From Mercurialis annua (lineage: Eukaryota > Streptophyta > Magnoliopsida > Malpighiales > Euphorbiaceae): 64,000 bases of DNA. Positions within the stretch are counted from its first letter, which is position 1, and the number at the start of each line of letters is the position of its first letter. The translations under genes and the position numbers were made by a program. Shown in pieces: positions 56,673-64,000 of the stretch. The stretch is from assembly GCF_937616625.2 (NCBI RefSeq), contig NC_065570.1, positions 49,653,665 through 49,717,664 of the forward strand, read 5' to 3'. Under the pieces are notes generated by a model. The model worked only from the letters and a program-made list of their open reading frames with translations, was not told the DNA's origin and did not search any database.

Positions 56673-57578
56673 AACTTCAAAATCAATTTATCTACCTACA
56701 AATATACCAGGTTTGTCGTATATACCATATTTTTTAAATTTTATCAGTATGATCCGTCACATTTTCGAGCTTTTGTTAAATATATTTACGATTCATTTGG
56801 TACATGTGACCAACCTGATGTGTAATATCCATGTGTACAAAGTTCGTCATATGTGGCGTATAAAACATCGTGTCACGTTAGTTCCAAAAAAATCATAAAT
56901 ATATTTAATAATGTTCGAAAAGATATTAAAATCAGACTGACGGAATTTAATGGTATGTATGACGAATGAGCTATACTTGTTACTTGATAAATTTATTTTG
57001 CAAAAACTATACAAGTATTTTTATCAAATACTCTTATTTATTAATAATCATCATCATTTCAATAGGGTCTTCTTTTAAATTTTTTTGTTTCCAATTTTAG
57101 TTTTCTTTGAATTTGTCAATTAAATTTGTACACTAGTTGTTATTATTATTTATTGTTAAATCCACTTTGTGGATTTCATAACCCAATAAGATGTGCTGCT
57201 TCCAAAAGATGAGAAGTTTGCAATATATCCTATTGGAGGGCTGTAATTTTTATTTTTTACCTTTTTTTTACAAGTTGGATAGTGTGGTACTCTTGTTGTA
57301 TTATGTTTTTTTTTTCACCTTTTTACTTTTCAAGAAATAGAAGTCTCCCATTTGAATGTTCATCTCTTAATATACATGATGAATTAAATTTGAAATTTCT
57401 TTGTTAAATGTCCTTTTCTGAACATTTTATTAATTATATTCTGACCACACATGTTGTTGTACTAGTTTATTATTGTGAGATAAATTTTGAGTAACACTAA
57501 TTCTAGAGGAAGCAGAAGAGAATCCAAAGTGATCAGGAAGCGTAACAGTTATTTTTGAAATTTTTGTTTAGTTTTTTA
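56673..57578. other. KCS 3' flank
   Basis: AT-rich, no gene. The 3' UTR and polyadenylation region of KCS must lie in the first few hundred bases; no single signal is convincing. Confidence 0.4.
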
Positions 57579-57921
57579 GGCCAAATATCGTAAGAAGGCC
57601 AAACATTTCATAAGAATTTCATAAAAATCCTGACCTTTCAATTTTGTCGATTTTATCCAAGAACAGATTATTTGGTTTCAATTGTGGCCAACTCTCAATT
57701 TGATTTCAATTTGCCTATATGACGCCTACGTGGCATGCACATATATTGAAAAGTCGGGATTTTTGTGAAATAATCCATTTTTGGCCAAAATCGACAAAAT
57801 TAAAAGGTCGGGACTTTTGTAAAACCAAATAATCAGTTTTTGGCCAAAATCGACAAAATTAAAATGTCAGGACTTTTGTGAAACTTTTATAAAAGGTTTG
57901 GCTTTTTTAAAACATTTGGCC
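57579..57921. mobile_element. Mutator-type MITE, second copy of the 26428 family
   Basis: The ends are GGCCAAATATCGTAAGAAGG and, inverted, GGCCAAATGTTTTAAAAAAG. It shares the CAATTTTGTCGATTTT and TTGGCCAAAATCGACAAAAT phrases with 26428-26785. The flanking duplication is blurred by T-runs (AGTTTTTTA against GTTTTTTTT). It lies about 0.9 kb downstream of the KCS stop. Confidence 0.85.
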
Positions 57922-59309
57922 GTTTTTTTTATTACAAATGGAAGAGCAGAATCAAAATTAGGTCGAAATATAAAGTCTACTATTATTCCAGATAATGGCA
58001 GATATATAAACTTTTTAAGATGGATAAAAATATAATGTGATATATAGTAGTTTACAAGTATAATTTATAAATTAAAATTTTAAAGTCTATACAACTATAA
58101 AGTATATTATTATATTATTATATTTAATGATCTTATTTGTGAATATAAATTTATAAAGTGACCAACTACCTATCATATGTTATATATAGATCTAGTCATG
58201 TATGCTAGGATTTTTTGAAACATTAATTTTGAACTTTTATGTTTACAGACAAATTTTTTTATCTATAAATCTATTTATATTTTTTTAATGTCCTAGGATA
58301 GATTCAAATCAAACAAAATAAACTATAATATACAAAAGAGAAGCAAATATGCATAACCATGATTTTCAAAAAACAAACTAATAAATAGATAAAGAACATA
58401 GGAAACACAGAAATTTGTATCTGAATTATTATTTCGACAGAGAATTGGACACATAATTAAATATGCTACCTATTTTTGTGTAATTCATTTGAACAAAATA
58501 TTTTTTTTGATGAATATTTGAACAAATTATTGTTATGCATTGTTGGAGTTTCTCTTAATTCAAAACACTTTCTTTATTTATTATCAAGATTTGAAACTTT
58601 ATAGTAATTCAGAAAATGATTTCATAGCAATGAAGTTACATGATTTCTTATACCAAAATATTTTTGGTTGAAATGTGAAGGATTTATGACAAATTTTGGA
58701 GAGTTTGTGGCGTAAAGTTTCCACCTAAATTTTTAGGACCGCAGTTTCCTTCAAAAATTGATTTTAAATTTGTACTTTAAATTTTTTTAAATGGCCTCCT
58801 TATCACACATTTATTTTGGTTTAAAAATATCTGAAAAAAATGTAATTTAACAGCTTGTGCCAGTACCATATTCTATAAATACGGCATTAAATCAAATAGG
58901 CTTTCAGTTTAGAGCCAGCGTGGTCAGAGAGCCCACACCTTTTGCCATAAATAGCAGAGATGAAGCCTTTTCTTTTTCTTCTTCTCTACTTGATTTATAG
59001 TTGTCGGAAATACAAGAGATCTCACATTAAAATTGAGTTATAAATGAAAATGATATCTTGTTATTTGTATTTATGTAGTGTTATTATAAAATGAATATTG
59101 AAAAAAAAAATAGATAAACAAATAAGTGAGTAATGTGTAGAAATATTTTTCTTTTTTTACTCATTGGAAAGCAAAAAAAAAATAGCACTTATGAATATAA
59201 TTGATCTGGTGATTTTAACAAAATTGTACCTAATACGGATGTCATTTGAGCTATAGTTTCTTTTCTGTGAAATAACATAAAGCAGAAAGAAAACAAAAAC
59301 TATTGCCTA
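57922..59309. other. AT-rich intergenic DNA
   Basis: No gene was supported. A TATA-like CTATAAATACGG at about 58873 followed by pyrimidine-rich DNA could be a stray promoter, but no coding frame follows. Confidence 0.35.
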
Positions 59310-59317
59310 GCTATAAT

Positions 59318-60235
59318 TAGGGGTGTGCACGGTTCGGTTCGGTTTGGAGTGCAATTTATCATAACCGAACCAAACCACCCCTAATTAATAGGAACCAAAC
59401 CTCCTACTTCGGTGAACGGTTTTGTCGGTTCGGTACACCGAAATTTCGGTTTAACCGACCGAACCGAGTCATTTGAACCGAAATTTCAGAAGCAGATTTT
59501 TTTTTCCAAGTTCAGAAGCAGATCAAAGTTTCAAAAATTCTAAAGCAGAAATAAAAACAAAAATATGAAATCAACAATACAAATACAATAATAAATTCAA
59601 AACAAATTGTTCACAGTTACAAATTTAGAAAATATAAACCAAATCACTAGGAAATCATCTTATATATATGACTAACTTTCAACAATAAATTCACAGCAAG
59701 CTTTCTACATCCACCCAAGAAATCAGAAGAGAAATCAACAAACTTCATCTCTTCCGGCGATACATGCAACGCCCGATCTCCACCATATTATCATCATCCG
59801 ATCTTGTTTGGTCTTCACTGGTATACACGGGTGGACAAAACCCATGAGACAACGGTCGGCGATAATAATGAAATAGTAGGGTTTAGGTTCGATTTAGGAT
59901 AAAAGAGAATAAGAGAAGGAAATAGTGGGTGAGAACATGAATTTTGGTGAGGGTGAGAATGAGGGAAGAGTGCGGCTGGGTAAATTATTAGGGTTTTGGG
60001 ATTAAAAGACTATATATAGTATTATATAAAAATGACTGAAATGACCTTCCCATTAATTCGGTTTTTTCGGTTCGGTTCGGTGACCGAACACTTAAACCAA
60101 ACCGAAACCGAAAACCGCAAATTTAATAAATACAAAACCAAATCAAACCGTTTTAATCATTTATTTTTCGGTTTGGTGTTTTTCGGTTCGGTTTGACTCG
60201 GTTTTTCGGTTCGACTCGGTTTTTGCTCACCCCTA
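59318..60235. mobile_element. hAT-type MITE-like element (918 bp) with 8-bp TSD
   Basis: The ends are TAGGGGTGTGCACGGTTCGG and, inverted, TAGGGGTGAGCAAAAACCGA. A perfect 8-bp duplication GCTATAAT (59310-59317 and 60236-60243) flanks it. Both ends hold dense CGGTTCGGTT/AACCGAACCG subterminal repeats. The core (59690-60000) is GC-richer and, on the minus strand, promoter- or leader-like (TATATAG with purine-rich DNA), but without a coding frame. Confidence 0.9.
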
Positions 60236-60243
60236 GCTATAAT

Positions 60244-62470
60244 AGATAAATCAACTTATGCATTTCGCTTTTCTTTTCTCCAACACTCTTCAACTACAGT
60301 CGAATGTTCTTCGATCCACACTCTTTCTCGTACGATTATGTCATAGCAACCAAGCTATGGGCCATCTGATTTGCTTCTCTGAACACGAAACTGCACTTAA
60401 TCTACAAAAACTCATGAGCCAGTTGATGCAACTCTACAGAAATAACATTTAATTCATTTAGGTAAGTCACCTCTGAGTTTACAACCTTGACTAACTGCAT
60501 ATTATCACTTTCCATCATCAGCTTCTAAATGTCGCAATCCTTCACAATTATGGGACCGAATAACATCACTGATCTCTTGGATATGATAATTTATACGTCT
60601 ATCTTTAGCATTTTTTTCCCAGCTACTAAAGTATCACCATCTTCATTTTGAATCACCATCCCAGACCCCATTGACCACCTTCAGTCTTTCCTGCATCTGA
60701 GCTAAGCTTGGACCAGTTTGGATCATGGTGCCTTTGCACCCTACAAACTCTCTTTACCCGACTCACTAGCAGCTTGATTGTCAGTGAACATATTACTACT
60801 AAGCTCCATAATTCGTTCACACGAGATGTCAAAATTTTTGAACCAAAGTAGGTTTCTGGAAAACGATATAGACCAACACAGAATCCAGAAGTTTTTAATG
60901 TCTGCTTGTTAAATCGCCTTGGAGTGTAAATTTGTCCACTACAAGAAATTGCACTTGGGACCCCTATTTTTGTCTAAACCAAACGTGCTAGCAAACCGAA
61001 TACCACGCGCCCAAGGACACTCTTTAATGATCAACTGTTTCTCGACTTCTAGACCTTAGGAATTAACCTTCTCCCATTTTTGTGTGGTGATAAACTGAAC
61101 TCTATATTGCCAGGCTTCGCTTCACCAATCGTCATACGTAGTGTTCGATTTTTTATTTAATATTCATATTCCAAATGGTAATCCATCTCAAGGAACAACC
61201 TATTTCGCTACCGAAGAGCTCGTTTAAAGGGAACTATCGATAGCCAAAAAATACGCTGATTTTACCAAGAAATGGCATACCTTTAAGAAATGTCACACTA
61301 GCAAATCATCTTGCCAAGAATTACACCAATGCAAGTCCTTAATAGTTTTAGCATCAAAGTTTTTACACACTTCATTAATAATCGCATTATCAAGACTCAT
61401 CAGGCCACACTTGGTCCTGCACTATGATGTCTAGATCAACATCATTTTCCTATGGATAAGCACATAACAAGCCATATGTCGGAAACCAAGGGTCTCGAAA
61501 GATATTAATATTATCCCCAGCCAACTTCCCATCTAACTCCCTTTCCAAGTGAAGGAATTTCTCCATGAATGCTTCTCCAACTGTAACTTGATCTAGAGAA
61601 AATTTTAGTATTAAATAACGACGAGCTAGAAAAATATCTCGATTTGAGAACTCTATCAGCTAGCGATATTACATCATAAATTAATTTCCAAGCTTGCTTA
61701 GCTAAAATAACTGAGTTCAAACACTCGATATTTCAAAAAATAAGGTCCCCACTTTTATTTTCCATGCACATTTTCTACCACCCAACAAAAGCCAAACCCC
61801 GCTTACCATCACCTTTATTCCACCAAAAATTAGCCTTTAGACTTTAGACTTCGGTACAAATCGCCTAAGGAAGTTTAAAAACACCCATTGTATCTGTTGG
61901 GATGGCATGAACACCCGCTTTTAGAAGAACCTTTTCCGCACCTTTAGAAAGATAATTTTCCTTCCATCCATTTAGCTTTTATCAAACTCTTTATAGATGG
62001 ATGTTGAATATTCCCCGTTTGGATCTTCCTACAAACGTCAGAAGACCCAAATATCAATTACGGTGAGCCACCTAAGCCACCCTTATAATTCTTGTTAACC
62101 TCTTTTGCTCCTCCTGTTTAACATAATGGCTGATAGAAATTATCACTTTATCAAAGTTGATAAGCTGTCTTGATGCCTCCTCATAGCATTTGATAATTCT
62201 TCTAATTTCAGTCTCTTCTGCATCGTTAGCATGGACAACAATTATAGATGCATCCACAAAAAAAACAAATGGGAGATGGCCGAGGCACTTTCAGAGACTT
62301 TGATCCCATGTAATTGCAAATCAAAGCTACCGTTCATGAGGAGCCCAGAGAACATTACCGACATCACAAATTGACTTCTTACCATCACCTCAAACCTCAA
62401 AAAGCTTGGAAAACATTACACACATGGAGGTATTAATGACAAAATTCTTCGTTCATTGCCTCTCTTAGAT
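60244..62470 (-). pseudogene. LINE ORF2 remnant: RT end, post-RT region, RNase H
   Basis: Minus strand, reading down from 62470: VVHANDAEETEIRRIIKCYE, then EASRQLINFDKVIISIS, which is the end of LINE reverse transcriptase ('il..YE.aSGQ.iN..KS'). Then MNSVILAKQAWKLIYDVISL, VLKSRYFSSSSLFNTK and SSYSWRSIHGEIP (61511-61720). A decayed zinc-binding region and RNase H (RWSMGSGMVIQNEDGDTLVA near 60600-60690) follow. There are many stops. The hAT MITE 59318-60235 sits at its 3' end. Confidence 0.72.
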
Positions 62471-62528
62471 TAGCAACTAAAGGTAACCGCCATTAATGAG
62501 TCTCATGATATAAGGACCTTGAGAAACG

Positions 62529-62900
62529 ATGAGCTCATTGAAAAAGTTTCTTCTTCATGAATTGACTTACAATAAGAGAATTCAAGAGGCCAAGCATCTT
62601 CAAGATGAGAAGACCAAGGGAATTGCCATGAAATATTCAGAAGCAAATGAAACCAAGGTTGAGGATGAAGACTACTTGAGTAATTATGAGGATGATTATG
62701 ATATTACAATGATGGAAAAGAAGGTTAGGCATCGGAAGATAAGGAAGAAGGGGCGAGCAAAAAGATTTAAGAATAACAAAAGAGAAGCCTCCAAATTCAA
62801 GAGGGCTTCCACCCCTATAAGAGATACCCTCACTCCTAAAAGGTATGTCACCTGCTATGGATGTGGGGAACTAGGTCATACTAAACCAAAATGCCGGTAA
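62529..62900 (+). pseudogene. Ty1/copia gag C-terminal fragment with zinc knuckle
   Basis: The 123-codon frame reads SSLKKFLLHELTYNKRIQEA, then an acidic stretch, then a basic stretch (KIRKKGRAKRFKNNKREAS) and CYGCGELGHTKPKCR, a CCHC knuckle. After the stop, LATWDEESDS-like codons continue (near 62950). The order fits the end of a copia gag of the Maximus/SIRE kind. No pol and no LTR are nearby, so it is an isolated fragment. Confidence 0.65.
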
Positions 62901-62989
62901 GGTGCTAGAAGAACCTTTCAATAGGATAAGAATGGGTATATAGCTACATGGGATGAGGAAAGTGATTCTCAATACAATAGTGAATGGCA

Positions 62990-64000
62990 AAGAGAACCGT
63001 ATCACAAACCTTATGAAGATTATAGAGCATTTGATTTTAAATGCTTTATTATAGCATGTGTTATATCAAATATGGTTAGTATGCATGTTAGGGCTATTGT
63101 ATGTTGTATTTTTTTCCTATTTTCGTATGTTTGTCCTTGAGGGACTTTTATCGAACATCTTGTGTCCGTGTTTATTTTGGTTGGTTTGGTTAAGCTATTG
63201 AGTTCCATTGTTTTTCAAATAATTATATGTATGGTTTATCAAATTGATTTCCGGATTTTAAACTTTGGTTTGTACTTTGGTAATATTAGGTCGAGTTAGA
63301 CTTGGATTGCTCGACATGTGAAGTGGAGCTTGATAGTTTTGGTGACATGTGTGTGCGTGTGTGCGCGCGCGCCATGCGAATATAAAAATAAAATTGTATT
63401 ATTATTGATTTTTAAAGGGGGATAACTCCACTTGATAAGATTTTTTAGCTTTTAATTTGTTGCTCTTTAATAGTTTCACAGTTGTTTGTGTCGTTTTTTC
63501 TTCATAAATTATTGTAGTCATATTTTTATCGATAATTCACATAAAAAAGAGCCTAGTTATGACATCATTTTAAAATTGGAGCACAAGATGTTTTTATATC
63601 CCATTCTGCCTTTTCTCCTTTGTATATTTTGAAACAAATAGATAAGTTGTACTTGATTGTACCAAATATATTAATCATTACAAATTGTTGTAATTAAGGG
63701 TATCCAAAATAATAACAAATTCGCTTTACATATTAATATGAGATTGTGACAATTTTATTTAGCATATCGTATGATAATAATTAAGAGAGGAGTGTTTATC
63801 TCACTCAAACCATTGCGCCACATCATTTTTACAACAAACCAATAAGCATTTGCGATAGGGAATCTTTTAGTAATTAATTTTTTTATCATTCAATTTTCCA
63901 CAAGACTAACGCTTTATAGGTTTATTGTACAAATGACATGGCGCAACGGTCGTGTTGTATAATGTTTCTTAAGAGAATGGTGAGCGCAGACATGACTTCT
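62990..64000. other. AT-rich terminal region
   Basis: No gene is seen. A GTGTGCGTGTGTGCGCGCGC microsatellite lies at 63350-63372. Nothing else is recognisable to the window end. Confidence 0.5.

Noticed and set aside
60937..60951. CACTACAAGAAATTG, a canonical CACTA terminus
   Set aside because: It lies within the LINE ORF2 remnant, no matching CTTGTAGTG end was found downstream and there is no TSD partner, so it is probably chance.

Overview
The window looks like repeat-dominated nuclear DNA of a flowering plant, most likely a eudicot. It is strongly AT-rich, GT-AG introns can be seen, and the repeats are of plant type: Ty1/copia and Ty3/gypsy elements, LINEs with RNase H, CACTA, hAT, Mutator-like and Stowaway elements, and a tRNA-type SINE. 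Nothing bacterial or organellar was seen. Only one gene looks intact and host-encoded: a single-exon 3-ketoacyl-CoA synthase (very-long-chain fatty acid elongase) at 55287-56672 (+).

Layout, left part. 1-3767 is an LTR-like sequence split by a CACTA element (140-2868, TSD TCA). 3990-5570 is a LINE ORF1 remnant (-). 5667-5986 and 6940-7318 are two Mutator-type MITEs. 8423-9484 plus 15360-15562 is a LINE ORF2 tail (-) split by a complete-looking Ty1/copia element (9485-15359, TSD GAAAC) whose genes run on the minus strand and carry stops and a deletion. 15563-16489 is a larger Mutator-like TIR element with an internal palindrome array. A SINE (17419-17529), a LINE piece and a MITE (18129-18491) follow.

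Middle part. 19022-25106 holds fragments of an unrecognised intron-containing gene. One of its exons is split by a second CACTA element (20948-24596, TSD AGA) that carries a three-exon TNPA-like/Transposase_24 gene. Next come a LINE ORF1 fragment, a MITE (26428-26785), a hAT element (27264-28788), a decayed copia RT, and a LINE ORF1 split by a solo LTR (31007-32504, TSD TCATG). A long LINE on the plus strand (about 33690-43120) has its reverse-transcriptase core replaced by an LTR-less gypsy fragment (36250-40090), and its RNase H is split by a second solo LTR (41387-42828, TSD CTCTT).

Right part. Further MITEs lie at 43160-43950, 44403-44695 and 45269-45650, followed by a minisatellite-rich TIR segment (47330-48560). 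49190-53720 holds LTR-like DNA, an antisense plant-mobile-domain ORF (51161-51982, -) beside a polypurine tract, and an LTR-like sequence with a 656-bp tandem duplication. The KCS gene is next, then a MITE, a hAT-type MITE (59318-60235, TSD GCTATAAT), a LINE ORF2 remnant (-) and a copia gag fragment (+).

There is no operon-like cooperation between genes here. The story is nested insertion, and target-site duplications read by eye give the order of many events. Domain names come from motif recognition only; no database search was possible.
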